A stretch of 64,000 nt of DNA from NCBI RefSeq assembly GCF_044762855.1, contig NZ_JBIWFB010000003.1:62001-126000 (forward strand). The letters run 5' to 3'. The first letter of the stretch is position 1, and each line of letters starts with the position of its first letter. The translations under genes were made by a program, and so were the position numbers. Origin of the DNA: Psychrobacillus sp044762855. Lineage in GTDB: Bacteria > Bacillota > Bacilli > Bacillales_A > Planococcaceae. Of this stretch, positions 43,153 to 52,533 are shown in pieces. The notes under the pieces were generated by a model. It was not told where the DNA came from. It saw only the letters and a list, made by a program, of their open reading frames with translations, and did not search any database.

Positions 43153-44409
43153 TTATTCAGATGTAACTAATCCTGAAGCTTCTTTTGATCGGTTATAAAC
43201 TTTCTCATCTACCATATCTAACCGTGAGGCTACCATTGTTGTTCCTGTTAAGTCTCCTGCTATATTCACTGTAGTATGACCGATATCAATAATTGGCCAA
43301 ATTGCAGCTAGTATTGGTACTAATGTAAGCGGTAGACCTAGAGTCGATAATAGTATCGTTGACATGATAACTCCTGCTCCTTTTACTCCAGCAGCACCAA
43401 TGGAAAGAACCAAACCAAGGAAAACAAATTGGACAATCATCGTAATCGTAATAGGTATATCATATAAATTTGCCGCAAAAACGGAGATAACACCTAATGC
43501 CACGGCCATACCGTCCATATTAACTGTCGCTCCCAGTGGAAGTGTAAATCCATAAACCTTCTCTGGTATGCCCAAGTTTTTGTTCGCAACATTCATCGAT
43601 ACAGGTAAAGTGGCGTTACTCGATGTAGTACTTGCTGCTACTAAAAGTGCAGGTGAGATTTTCTTGAAAAACCCAACTGGATTTTTACGTGCTACTAACT
43701 TGATAATCAAAGGATAAACCACACCTAGCACAATAATTAACGCTATATAATCTGCTAATATAAAGAGTCCTACTTCTGCAAGTAAATCAGTGCCTAAAGT
43801 ACCAACCATATTCGCTACTAAAGCTAAAATTCCATAAGGAGAAATATACATAATAAACTCCGTAATCTTTATCATCAAATCTGAACCTTCATTAGCCAGT
43901 TTTCGCAAACCACTCACGCGGTCGCCCAATGCAAGCAGACCCAAACCGATAATAATGGCAGCGATAATAATTTGAAGCATATTCGTTTCAGCCATTGAGC
44001 CTACGATATTTGTTGGAACCCATCCGAGAATTTGGTCCATAAAACTGAACTGTACAGGCTCGACAGTTTCATTTCCACTTAGCAATCCAGTTGTTCCTTT
44101 TCCGGGATTAATAAACAACGCAACCACAACACCTACCGCAGTTGCTAAAATACCAGTCACAATAAAATAAATGCCTATTTTACTTCCCACTGCTCTTAAC
44201 GATCGAATATCTTCCATTTTAGTCACACCAGCAATCAAACAAAAGAATGTTAAAGGCACTACGAGAAATTGAAGAAGACGAATAAAAATATCACCTATTG
44301 GTTTTAACACCTCAGCATTAGGGCCTAAGATCAAGCCTAAGCCTACCCCAATAGCAACACATATAGCAATTTGAACATACAATTGTCTCTTGAACCACCA
44401 TTTCATCAT
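43153..44409 (-). CDS. Dicarboxylate/amino acid:cation symporter (DAACS family)
   Basis: A 418-residue secondary transporter with eight membrane helices and two re-entrant loops. The signature loops are present: AASTTSSNATLPVSM near residue 255 and PLGATVNMDGMAVALG near 289, then a substrate-binding end DLTGTTMVASRLD. Members carry glutamate, aspartate or C4-dicarboxylates with sodium or protons. Two ATGs follow GGGGG; the second (44406) has better spacing. Context suggests uptake of an amino acid used by the neighbouring enzymes. Confidence 0.9.
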   Translation of the reverse strand: MMKWWFKRQLYVQIAICVAIGVGLGLILGPNAEVLKPIGDIFIRLLQFLVVPLTFFCLIAGVTKMEDIRSLRAVGSKIGIYFIVTGILATAVGVVVALFINPGKGTTGLLSGNETVEPVQFSFMDQILGWVPTNIVGSMAETNMLQIIIAAIIIGLGLLALGDRVSGLRKLANEGSDLMIKITEFIMYISPYGILALVANMVGTLGTDLLAEVGLFILADYIALIIVLGVVYPLIIKLVARKNPVGFFKKISPALLVAASTTSSNATLPVSMNVANKNLGIPEKVYGFTLPLGATVNMDGMAVALGVISVFAANLYDIPITITMIVQFVFLGLVLSIGAAGVKGAGVIMSTILLSTLGLPLTLVPILAAIWPIIDIGHTTVNIAGDLTGTTMVASRLDMVDEKVYNRSKEASGLVTSE

Positions 44410-44544
44410 GAATCCCCCTTATTTAAAATAGTATTAAATTAAGATAGCGCTTTCATTTATATTTTCAAGATAAGGCGCTTACAAATAAAGCGCCTGTCCT
44501 AAGTTAGATGAATATGTAGCGACTTTCTATATTGGAAGTACGCT

Positions 44545-44997
44545 CTAATTGGCCTTCTCTTCAGATGACACGCCCGCAACCAATTGAATTTCAACAGGCG
44601 CATTGCCAGGCAAGGATGCAACACCTATTGCAGCCCGGCTCCCTATGCCTCTGCTCCCTAGCTTTTCATATAAATATGCAGATGCAAAATCCGCTAAACT
44701 CGTATGCGCTTGAAAGGTTTCTGCCGCATTCACATAAACAGTGAGCGAAAGGATCTGCTCTATCCGTTCTTGTGCAGTAAGTGTATTCAATGCGGCAGTC
44801 AATGCATTTGCTGCCGCTTGTTGCACTGCCGCTTTGTAGATGGAAACTGACTCTTCTGTTTGCACCTTTCCGGTTTGAATGAGCACGCCTTCCTTTCGTG
44901 GCGTCATTCCAGCTGTATAGATCATGTTTCCAAAGCGTGATGCCGGGACATAGTTTCCCTGTGGAATAGGATTGCTTTCCTTATCTAACTGGCTCAT
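44545..44997 (-). CDS. RidA-family enamine/imine deaminase
   Basis: A 150-residue protein of the RidA/YjgF superfamily. Typical segments are YVPASRFGNMIYTAGMTPR, a central ALNTLTAQERIEQILSLTVYV and the end GNAPVEIQLVAG. RidA proteins hydrolyse reactive enamines released by PLP enzymes, which fits its position: it overlaps the end of the aminotransferase gene by 17 bp. ATG 44997 lies nine bases after GGAGG; the frame upstream only shadows the aminotransferase. Confidence 0.85.
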   Translation of the reverse strand: MSQLDKESNPIPQGNYVPASRFGNMIYTAGMTPRKEGVLIQTGKVQTEESVSIYKAAVQQAAANALTAALNTLTAQERIEQILSLTVYVNAAETFQAHTSLADFASAYLYEKLGSRGIGSRAAIGVASLPGNAPVEIQLVAGVSSEEKAN

Positions 44998-46210
44998 TTC
45001 GATACGCCTCCACCACTTGGATGATACGGTCCATTGCGTCAACTGCTGACTTGTGATTTTGTGAAAAGTTAATACGGAAACTATCTGTAAACTGTGGACC
45101 AAATTCGGTACCAGGCGTTACTGTAACACCTGCTTGGAGGCGAAGTATCTTCACAAATTCAGTTATCGAAATACCTAGTTTAGGAATTCTCGGGAACAAA
45201 TAGCTTCCTGCCTCCGTTGCTCTTACTTTAAAGCCATCAGCACCGCGTAATTTTGTCACTAATTCATCTCGGATTGCTTGATGTTGTGCTATTCGTTCGG
45301 TCATCCATCCTTCTGGTTCAGAAAACCATGATTTCAAGACGGCTTGACTATAGCCTCCTGCACGAAGAGATACAATAGCTTGCAGTTTTTCCATACGGTC
45401 AATAATTTTGGCTGATCCGAATGCTACACCTAGTCTATATCCACTAAGTGATTCTGTTTTAGATGGGCCCATAATCGTAATGACATTTTCAGGATCTACA
45501 ATATTTTGCGCACATAGATGTGTATACGATCGCCCCTCGAAAATCTGACGAGAATATAGTTCATCTACGATAACCGATGCTCCGTACTGTTGAGCAAGTT
45601 CTGCAATCCCACGAATTTCATCCTTTGAATAAACCACGCCTGTAGGATTATTAGGGTTGGAGAATAAAAAGAGTTTTACTCCTACTTTAAAAGCGGCCTC
45701 CAACTGTGTTAAATCCAACCCTGCAGAAGTGTCTGACTTGAAATAATCCAGTTGAATAGGAACAACTTCCCCCTCAAAGAATTCGACTAATTTCCGGTTA
45801 GCAAAATAATCTGGTACGACAATCGCAACCTTGTCTCCTCTGGAAATAGTCGATCCCATTGCTAGGAAAAGAGCACCTTGCGTCCCTGGTGTAATGATGA
45901 AATTACGGTCTGCATTAATCGTTGCACCTGTAAATGTAGAAAGCTTTTTAGCAACATTCTCTCGGATATCAATACTTCCTCGATACTCAGTGTAAGCTTG
46001 CTTCCCGCCAAGATGAACCCCTTCGTTGAAAACATCTAAAGAACCTGGGATTGGTTCAAATGCATCCACATCCCCATGTGAGAAGTCGACCGGTGTACCC
46101 GATATTTTCTCAAAGCGCAGTTCAACTTCATTAGTATCCTGGCGTACTTCTTGTCCAGGTGCGTATTCAGCACCAAGCTTTAAAAACTTTTCTTCTAGTA
46201 AACTCATCAT
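44981..46210 (-). CDS. PLP-dependent aminotransferase (class I/II)
   Basis: A 409-residue fold-type I PLP enzyme. The cofactor lysine is in MGPSKTESLSGYRLG near residue 250. Other landmarks are the SNPNNPTGVVYSKDEI turn, the IVDELYSRQIF strand with the pyridine-nitrogen Asp, and the C-terminal Arg in DSFRINFSQNH. It carries no regulator domain. It is the first gene of the leftward group and is divergent from a LysR gene; the 144-bp region between them holds a 45-bp element found again before the class V aminotransferase gene. Confidence 0.88.
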   Translation of the reverse strand: MMSLLEEKFLKLGAEYAPGQEVRQDTNEVELRFEKISGTPVDFSHGDVDAFEPIPGSLDVFNEGVHLGGKQAYTEYRGSIDIRENVAKKLSTFTGATINADRNFIITPGTQGALFLAMGSTISRGDKVAIVVPDYFANRKLVEFFEGEVVPIQLDYFKSDTSAGLDLTQLEAAFKVGVKLFLFSNPNNPTGVVYSKDEIRGIAELAQQYGASVIVDELYSRQIFEGRSYTHLCAQNIVDPENVITIMGPSKTESLSGYRLGVAFGSAKIIDRMEKLQAIVSLRAGGYSQAVLKSWFSEPEGWMTERIAQHQAIRDELVTKLRGADGFKVRATEAGSYLFPRIPKLGISITEFVKILRLQAGVTVTPGTEFGPQFTDSFRINFSQNHKSAVDAMDRIIQVVEAYRNEPVR

Positions 46211-46288
46211 TCATCATCCTCTTTTTTAATTTTGCTTAATTTTCAGTTATTCTTTATAGTATTAATAGTAGTTTCTATCACTCTATAA

Positions 46289-46333
46289 CTCCAATACGAA
46301 AAAGTTTATAACGATATACATTTTTCCTTATAC
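46289..46333. promoter_or_regulatory. 45-bp promoter/operator element, copy 1
   Basis: It begins CTCCAATACG and ends CCTTATAC, and matches 48807-48851 at 43 of 45 positions in the same orientation. It lies between the divergent aminotransferase and LysR genes, 22 bp before the LysR start. This is where a LysR regulator normally binds to control itself and its target. Confidence 0.7.
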
Positions 46334-46354
46334 GGATAAAAGAGAGGTTTTTTT

Positions 46355-47308
46355 ATGTTAAAAAATATGGAGTATGTTTATGCGGTATATGTAAAGAAAA
46401 GCTTTTCTAAAGCGGCCGAAGAACTTTATATTTCACAGCCCGCACTTAGTGCAACGATTAAAAAGGTAGAAGAAGAAATTGGTCTTCCTATTTTTGATAG
46501 AAGTAGTAACCCCATACAATTAACACCGGCAGGGGAATATTACATTCAAAATATAGAAAACATCATGAACTTAGAAAAAGAAATGAGATCCTATTTTGAT
46601 AGCTTGTTGGATAATAACCGAGGGACTATAAATGTGGGGGCAGCTTCTTTCTTTTGCACTTCTATTTTGCCGACAATAGCACAAAATTTTCAGCTGGAAT
46701 ATCCAGATTATACGATAAATATTTTGGAAGCCAATGCAGATGATTTAATGAAATGTCTACGGACAGGAATAGTCGATATTATTATTGACGTGGAAAAAAG
46801 AGATACTAAACTCTTTGAATCTGTTGTTTGGGAGGAAGAACAGATTTTGCTGGCAGTTCCGATATCTTATGAAGTGAATAATAGTCTCGAAAAGTATCGC
46901 CTCGGTTTTGATGATGTGGCTAGTGGACGATATTTGAGCGAAAAATACCCTAAAGTAAGCCTAAAAGAGTTTGAAAATGAAAACTTCCTATTTATGAAAA
47001 AAGGAAATGATCTGTACCAGAGGGGTCTAAAAATGTGTAGAAAAGCAGGATTTACCCCCAACGTATCCATGTATCTTGATCAGCTGCTTACTTCCTATTA
47101 TATTGCTTGCAACGGCAAAGGAATTGCTTTCGTAAGGGCTGGTGTCACACAATTCTTAGAAGCAACCGATAAATTATATTTTTACAAAATTGATGATGAA
47201 AATTCCTATCGAAACATTATGCTGTATTATAAAAAATCACCCCCTCTTTCCAAAGTCGGTATGGATTTCATTGATTTTATGAATAAGAAAAAGCTCGTTG
47301 GTATTTGA
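46355..47308 (+). CDS. LysR-family transcriptional regulator
   Basis: A 317-residue LysR protein: N-terminal winged helix (SFSKAAEELYISQPALSATI, then EEEIGLPIFDR) and a periplasmic-binding-protein-like effector domain. It is divergent from the aminotransferase-RidA-symporter-homoserine dehydrogenase group and followed by the class V aminotransferase gene. The shared 45-bp element predicts that it controls both. The ligand is probably an amino acid. Confidence 0.9.
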   Translation: MLKNMEYVYAVYVKKSFSKAAEELYISQPALSATIKKVEEEIGLPIFDRSSNPIQLTPAGEYYIQNIENIMNLEKEMRSYFDSLLDNNRGTINVGAASFFCTSILPTIAQNFQLEYPDYTINILEANADDLMKCLRTGIVDIIIDVEKRDTKLFESVVWEEEQILLAVPISYEVNNSLEKYRLGFDDVASGRYLSEKYPKVSLKEFENENFLFMKKGNDLYQRGLKMCRKAGFTPNVSMYLDQLLTSYYIACNGKGIAFVRAGVTQFLEATDKLYFYKIDDENSYRNIMLYYKKSPPLSKVGMDFIDFMNKKKLVGI

Positions 47309-47317
47309 GATAAACTC

Positions 47318-47359
47318 AAAATGAACGCTCACCAATGAATAAGTGAGCGTTCATTTTTT
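47318..47359. terminator. Bidirectional terminator between LysR and class V aminotransferase genes
   Basis: A perfect 15-bp stem, AAAATGAACGCTCAC (47318-47332) with 47343-47357, ending in six T on the plus strand. It serves the convergent LysR and aminotransferase transcripts. Confidence 0.9.
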
Positions 47360-47406
47360 AATTTTTTCTAGTAATTGAGCTATCTCATTACGAGATTTCC
47401 ACTTTA

Positions 47407-48708
47407 TTACGATTGGATATTCTGTGCATACTTTTCCGCAATCTTTTGTGTAACTTCTAAAAACTCTTCTATTTCTTCCACACTATTACAATGTAAAGGC
47501 GATACTCTTATAGCACCTTCCATTCCAAATGACTCCAACATTCTTTTCGAATAAATGCTCGTCGCTACACGATCATAGACAAGAACATTTTCATTCCCAT
47601 ATTGACGAACCGCTTCTTGAAAATCCAAATTCTCTATACTTATAGCAATGATAAAGTCTCGCTTGGACAAATCTTCATAATCAAGATAGACAGTAACCCC
47701 TGGAATATTTCTTAATCCTTTTACTTTATCTGTTCCATTCAACATAGTTTCAAGGAGTGCGCGTTCTTGTAAAGCAATTCGAGTCATACCTTCTATAAAT
47801 AATTTCCTTCTATCTTGCTCATCGGAAAATTGACTTCCTATCCAACATACATAATTTACAACCTCACTAATGGAAGCAAAATGGCCTGGTGCCGGACTAC
47901 CTAGCTGTAAATCACCGCCCTCCTTTCCAAATAAACGGTGATGCGGAAGCTTTGCGGCTCTTTCAGAAAGGTAGGCAATCCCGAATCCCCTTACACCAAA
48001 AAACTTGTATGGTGCAATGTTCATTGCATCCACAGGCGTTTTTTCAATATCGATAATGCCATGTGGAGCATGTTGCACAGCATCCACGATAATATATAAA
48101 TCTGGCTTTATTTTTCTAGCTTCTTTTACAATCGTCTCTATATCCAAAATAGCACCAGATATATTGGATGCGTAAATAACACTCAAAAGACAAGTATCAC
48201 TATCTATCAGTTTTGTTATTTCTTCCACATCAACTCCCCCAGTTACAGGATTTGTTGGCGCCACGCGAAATTCCTTTCCTAACTTATCCGCATAAAACTT
48301 GGCCGAGTCGAAAGCGGATGGATGCTCTAATGCAGTCGTCACAATATTTGTTCCCTCTATATTTTCTGCAATCACACCTGTAATATCAAACATAGCTTGA
48401 GAAGCAGTAAAGTAAGTTCCAATACGACCTTTTTTCGCATTAAATATTGTTCGTATATCTTCTATCCCCTTTTGCTCGACTTCAAACAAAAGTTTAGCAG
48501 TTTCATGATCACGTTGAGGATGATCAGGAATCAAATCGTATTGCGCAAATTTTTCATTTGCACTTTTTAACCGATAAGATCCTCCTGCATTATCAAGAAA
48601 CAGCCGCTTTTTCTGTGTAAGAGGATCGATATCAACAAACGCAAATTTTTCTCTGATTTCACTCAGCAATTCATTGCTAAATAATGTTTCATTCGTCAGT
48701 TTAACCAT
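47407..48708 (-). CDS. Class V aminotransferase / cysteine-desulfurase-like PLP enzyme
   Basis: A 433-residue PLP enzyme. Landmarks are LFLDNAGGSYRLKSA at the start, the TTALEHPSAFDS histidine site, IIVDAVQHAPHG with the PLP-binding Asp/His, and the cofactor lysine in IAPYKFFGVRGFG near residue 225. It lacks an obvious catalytic Cys loop for persulfide formation, so a lyase, epimerase or transaminase role is more likely than sulfur transfer. ATG 48708 has GGAGG eight bases upstream. Its promoter region carries the second 45-bp element, linking it to the LysR locus. Confidence 0.85.
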   Translation of the reverse strand: MVKLTNETLFSNELLSEIREKFAFVDIDPLTQKKRLFLDNAGGSYRLKSANEKFAQYDLIPDHPQRDHETAKLLFEVEQKGIEDIRTIFNAKKGRIGTYFTASQAMFDITGVIAENIEGTNIVTTALEHPSAFDSAKFYADKLGKEFRVAPTNPVTGGVDVEEITKLIDSDTCLLSVIYASNISGAILDIETIVKEARKIKPDLYIIVDAVQHAPHGIIDIEKTPVDAMNIAPYKFFGVRGFGIAYLSERAAKLPHHRLFGKEGGDLQLGSPAPGHFASISEVVNYVCWIGSQFSDEQDRRKLFIEGMTRIALQERALLETMLNGTDKVKGLRNIPGVTVYLDYEDLSKRDFIIAISIENLDFQEAVRQYGNENVLVYDRVATSIYSKRMLESFGMEGAIRVSPLHCNSVEEIEEFLEVTQKIAEKYAQNIQS

Positions 48709-48806
48709 TCTTAAAACCTCCAAGGTGATAAAGTATATTCATTTGTATCTCATTTAAATTTTAATTATTCTTTCTATTTTCAATAGTAATACTGCTTTCT
48801 CTTTAT

Positions 48807-48851
48807 CTCCAATACGAAAAAGTTTATAACGATATATAATTTTCCTTATAC
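48807..48851. promoter_or_regulatory. 45-bp promoter/operator element, copy 2
   Basis: Same element as 46289-46333 (43 of 45 identical; differences at positions 31 and 33). It lies 99-143 bp upstream of the class V aminotransferase start and downstream of the glutaredoxin terminator, so it falls in that gene's promoter region. Confidence 0.7.
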
Positions 48852-48852
48852 A

Positions 48853-48912
48853 AAAAAAGAAAGCGTCAAATATTGCCCTTAATTCAAAGAGAGGCATTAT
48901 TTGACGCTTACA
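48853..48912 (-). terminator. Intrinsic terminator after the glutaredoxin gene
   Basis: A perfect 12-bp stem, AAGCGTCAAATA with its complement ending at 48912, has a 25-nt loop; on the minus strand it is followed by TTCTTTTTTTTG. It stops the leftward glutaredoxin transcript before the class V aminotransferase promoter. Confidence 0.75.
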
Positions 48913-49015
48913 TTTTATTACTTCTTTCCAATGCATTAATTCGGCTGAGGTGACTTTAATATTCTAATTAATCTAAGCACCCCTTCTTATCAATCAACCA
49001 TACATCAGAAGTAGC

Positions 49016-49246
49016 TTACTTGACTAGTTGCAACACTTTTTCCGGATCAAATCCTAGTACCCATTGGCCATTTATTTCAGTTTGCGGAACTCCCATTTCA
49101 CCTGTTGTTTTTACTAATTGATCGGCAGCAATAGGATCTTGTTGGACGTTTACTTCTTCAAAAGGAAGTCCTTTCTCGTTTAAGAAATTTTTCATCATTG
49201 TACAATATGGGCAAGTATTTGTTGTATAGACTTTAATTTCATTCAT
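49016..49246 (-). CDS. Glutaredoxin-family protein (NrdH-like)
   Basis: A 76-residue thiol oxidoreductase with the redox motif CPYC at Cys12-Cys15, the cis-proline segment GVPQTEING near residue 53 and the short thioredoxin fold of NrdH-type proteins. The upstream TTG at 49249 is less likely than the ATG at 49246, which lies eight bases after AGGAGG. No ribonucleotide reductase gene is nearby, so its electron acceptor is unknown. Confidence 0.9.
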   Translation of the reverse strand: MNEIKVYTTNTCPYCTMMKNFLNEKGLPFEEVNVQQDPIAADQLVKTTGEMGVPQTEINGQWVLGFDPEKVLQLVK

Positions 49247-49383
49247 CAAAAATTCCTCCTATTTTATATTAATTTTATTCTTTTAACTAAAAGCCAAACT
49301 TACTATATGAAAATCAGCTTATTATCTGTTTACCACCTCTCCAATAGCTTAAAACACTAATTTTCCCCAAACTACATGTGCCT

Positions 49384-50694
49384 TCATCCCTTTACTTTTA
49401 AAGGTGCTTCTTTTAAAGATTGCTGCTGTTTATTTTTACTGCCAATAGACCATACGACGATTGGAATAAGGATTAAGGACAAAATTCCCCCAGCAAGAGA
49501 TAACATCTCATAACTGGAACCAGCAACAACCATACCAGACATAGCACCGCCTGCTGAACCTGCTAAAGCAATAAAAACATCTACTGTACCTTGCGTTTTT
49601 GCACGTGTTGAAGGTTCTGTTGAATCAATAATTAAAGCTGTACCACTTATCAAACCTAAATTCCATCCTATACCAAGTAAAGAAAGTGCAACAATCATGA
49701 AGAATATAGAATCTCCTGGCGCAATCGCTGCTACAACTCCTGACATAAGTAATGTCACTCCAGAAGCAATCGCCATGGCAGGTCGACCAATCTTGTCAAC
49801 AAGAATTCCTGTGAAGAGTGAGGGTAAGTACATGGAGCCGACGTGGAAACCAATAACAAGTCCGATTGCTCCTAAAGCATGGCCATGATGCCCCATATGA
49901 ATAGGCGTCATCGTCATAATGGAAACCATCACAATCTGACTAAGTACCATAATGATAGCTCCAACCATAATTCCTTTTTTATTTATTTGATTCGGTTCCG
50001 AAACCTCTTTAGATTCCGTACTTTCTTTATTTGCATTTATTTCTAATGCGATAATGAATGGATCAGGACGTAAAAAGATAAACAAAAAAATCCCTGCCGA
50101 TATAAATGCTGCTGCGGATAAAATGAAGGGACCTGCGAGTTCTGGAACACCAATAGAATGCGCAACATTTCCCATCACACCTACTAAGTTTGGACCTGCA
50201 ACTGCACCAAGCGTCGTGGAGACCATCGCTATACTGACAGCAGTTCCCCGTTGCTTTTTCGTTGCTAAATCTGTACCTGCATAACGGGCCTGTAAATTTG
50301 TTGCAGTACCTGCCCCATATACGAGTAAGGAAGCGAATAATAAAAACACACTATTGAAGACAGCGGCAAACACCACACCTATTGCTCCAAGTCCACCTAC
50401 TATAAAGCCTGTGGATAACCCCCTGCGTCTTCCATAACGATTAGAAAGTCTTCCTACTACTAATGCAGCACCTGCTGAACCTAACGTAAATAAAGCAGCA
50501 GGAATACCTGCAAACGCACCCGTACCAAGCATTTGTTGTGCAAGCAATGCTCCCACTGTTATTCCGGCAGCTAATCCTGCACCACCGAACATTTGGGAGA
50601 TAACGATAATGAATAATGTCCGTTTATATAATTGTTTCTGTTTTTCCGGATCATTTATGTACGCTTCTGCAGAGACTTTCGTTTTACCAACCAT
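49384..50694 (-). CDS. MFS transporter
   Basis: A 436-residue major facilitator with 12 membrane segments. The loop 2-3 motif is GRLSNRYGRRRG near residue 81, with a related DKIGRPA in loop 8-9, and a cytoplasmic central loop (ALEINANKESTESKEVSEPN) separates the two halves. The gene follows the MocR regulator gene on the same strand after a terminator, so it may be a target of that regulator. Substrate unknown. Confidence 0.85.
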   Translation of the reverse strand: MVGKTKVSAEAYINDPEKQKQLYKRTLFIIVISQMFGGAGLAAGITVGALLAQQMLGTGAFAGIPAALFTLGSAGAALVVGRLSNRYGRRRGLSTGFIVGGLGAIGVVFAAVFNSVFLLFASLLVYGAGTATNLQARYAGTDLATKKQRGTAVSIAMVSTTLGAVAGPNLVGVMGNVAHSIGVPELAGPFILSAAAFISAGIFLFIFLRPDPFIIALEINANKESTESKEVSEPNQINKKGIMVGAIIMVLSQIVMVSIMTMTPIHMGHHGHALGAIGLVIGFHVGSMYLPSLFTGILVDKIGRPAMAIASGVTLLMSGVVAAIAPGDSIFFMIVALSLLGIGWNLGLISGTALIIDSTEPSTRAKTQGTVDVFIALAGSAGGAMSGMVVAGSSYEMLSLAGGILSLILIPIVVWSIGSKNKQQQSLKEAPLKVKG

Positions 50695-50811
50695 AGTGAA
50701 TACCTTCTTCCTCCAATTTAATAATCATTTTAAAAGTTTACTCAAGTATCTACCTTTCTAGAAAGATAATCCTAAAAAGATTCCAACTGGATTTGAATCA
50801 TGATAACATGC

Positions 50812-50845
50812 ACAAAAAAGCCATACAACATCATAAGTGTATGGC
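50812..50845 (-). terminator. Intrinsic terminator after the MocR gene
   Basis: GCCATACA (50820-50827) pairs with TGTATGGC (50838-50845); on the minus strand the stem is followed by six T. It lies just past the stop of the MocR gene and before the MFS gene. Confidence 0.8.
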
Positions 50846-50853
50846 GAACAATA

Positions 50854-52245
50854 TTAGCTAAGATTATTTAGTAAACGTTTAATGATAGACAATCCTTGCT
50901 CAAGCTCTTCCATTGTTTCAGGTGCACAGACAGCAATCCTTACTGCTCTTTCTGGACAACTATTCCCAACTACAAAACGTTCCGCAGCATACACTTGTAC
51001 CCCATTCTCGGCGGCTAGTTTTTCAAATTCAGCCCCTGTAATGTTGCCTGGTAACCGTAACCAGCGAAAGATGCCCGCTTCATTACCTAAACTTGTATAG
51101 TCTGCTAAAAATCGATTGAAGACTTGGTTTCTACGAATTGTTTCTTCTCGATGATTCTCAATTAATACTTCAAACTCATTCGATACGATCGTACGTGCTG
51201 CAAGTTCTGCTAGCAAAGGGGAGACTGAAATATTTAAGTTATAAAGTGCTTTTGAAATTAGCTCCTTGAATTGAATCGGCGTTGCAACATAGGCGAGTCG
51301 TAACCCCGGTGCTATGGATTTCGATAAACTGGCTATATGGATAACTCGTTCAGGTGCAAAAGATGCGATTGCTGGAAATGGTTCTTTGTCATGGAGATGG
51401 TATGTCGCATCTTCAATAATGAATTGATTATACTTTTTGGCAATAGCAGCAATCTCTTTTCGATTTTTTACAGACATACGGCAAGCTGTCGGATTATGAT
51501 AATCAGGAATCAAGTAAATACCTTTAATATTCTCATTTTTACAAGCATATTCAAAGGCAGCTGCACTCATTTCTTCGTTCTCCGATTTTATCGGAACTAT
51601 TTTCACACTAAGCATGGATGCAGCAGTTTTTAAGCCTGGGTATGTATGATGATCGACACCAATACGATCTCCTGGCTGACAAAGACTAGCCAATGTAGCA
51701 GCCATTGCATTTTGTCCCCCATTTGCAAACAAAATATGATCAACCGTTGTTTCAAACCCTCCTCTGCGGATTAACTTAATAGCGGCATCCTTCTGCCAAA
51801 GACTTTCGCCTGCTCGTCCATAACCAAACCATTTTTCGTAATCCGTCTCTTGCAGCATACTTTTCAGTTGAAGCACTAGCGGCTCATAAGAAGCATTATC
51901 TGGTAATGTTGCTCCCATTTCAATTAAATTTTTCGGTTTCGCTTCCTCCAGTAAATAGGCATTCGATAAGGCATCATAAGATACAAATGTGCCACTTCCA
52001 ACAGATGTACTTAATAAGCCCTTTAACACACACTCCTTAAATGCTTTGGAAATGGTACTCAAATTTAAATCCAAATAATCGGCCAGTTCTCGCTGTGGAG
52101 GAAGTTTTGTCCCCGGTAATAAAACCCCGTTTAATATATCCTGCTCCAATTGGTTAGCAAGTACTTGATAAATTGGCTTTTTCGTTCGATCAATCGACGG
52201 CTTCCAGCTCATCGGATAATTTTCAAAAGAATTAACCGGCATCAT
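50854..52245 (-). CDS. MocR-family regulator (GntR HTH fused to aminotransferase domain)
   Basis: About 463 residues. The N-terminal GntR-type winged helix spans about residues 18-85 (LPPQRELADYLDLNLSTISKAF). An aminotransferase I-like PLP domain follows, with the cofactor lysine in HIASLSKSIAPGLRLAYV. Such PdxR/GabR-like proteins sense PLP or an amino acid rather than catalyse transamination. Tandem ATGs at 52245 and 52242 follow AAGGAGGAG; either may be used. Possible target: its own gene and the downstream MFS gene. Confidence 0.88.
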   Translation of the reverse strand: MMPVNSFENYPMSWKPSIDRTKKPIYQVLANQLEQDILNGVLLPGTKLPPQRELADYLDLNLSTISKAFKECVLKGLLSTSVGSGTFVSYDALSNAYLLEEAKPKNLIEMGATLPDNASYEPLVLQLKSMLQETDYEKWFGYGRAGESLWQKDAAIKLIRRGGFETTVDHILFANGGQNAMAATLASLCQPGDRIGVDHHTYPGLKTAASMLSVKIVPIKSENEEMSAAAFEYACKNENIKGIYLIPDYHNPTACRMSVKNRKEIAAIAKKYNQFIIEDATYHLHDKEPFPAIASFAPERVIHIASLSKSIAPGLRLAYVATPIQFKELISKALYNLNISVSPLLAELAARTIVSNEFEVLIENHREETIRRNQVFNRFLADYTSLGNEAGIFRWLRLPGNITGAEFEKLAAENGVQVYAAERFVVGNSCPERAVRIAVCAPETMEELEQGLSIIKRLLNNLS

Positions 52246-52349
52246 ACTCCTCCTTTTTTGGTACAATATTATCGTTACACTACACTAGTTGTCCTTTCTC
52301 TTTAATAACGCTTAAAGGAAAGACAGGAACTCAAATAACTAGAATTCAT

Positions 52350-52520
52350 CTAACTCATCTGTTTTAATTGAACAGCAATAACCTTTAATTGTTCACCATA
52401 TTCTAGTCGTACAACTTTCCGAGCTTGAATCGAAGTCCTTGCTGATACTGGTATCGTTTGCATCTCGCCATTAATTTCTGCTTGAACAGTAAAGCACTTT
52501 GCTCCACACTTCATATGCAT
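52350..52520 (-). CDS. Small hypothetical protein
   Basis: 56 residues starting MHMKCGAKCFTVQAEINGEM and ending VIAVQLKQMS. GGAGG lies close upstream; ATG 52514 has better spacing and would give MKCGAKC. It is a basic beta/alpha small protein with a Cys pair near the N-terminus; I do not recognise the family. It follows the 52534 gene by 13 bp on the same strand and probably belongs to the same transcript. Confidence 0.55.
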   Translation of the reverse strand: MHMKCGAKCFTVQAEINGEMQTIPVSARTSIQARKVVRLEYGEQLKVIAVQLKQMS

Positions 52521-52533
52521 AATCCTCCAATCT

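Noticed and set aside
48754..48936. 60-codon minus-strand frame upstream of the class V aminotransferase
   Set aside because: It reads through the terminator hairpin and the duplicated 45-bp element, so it is regulatory DNA rather than coding.
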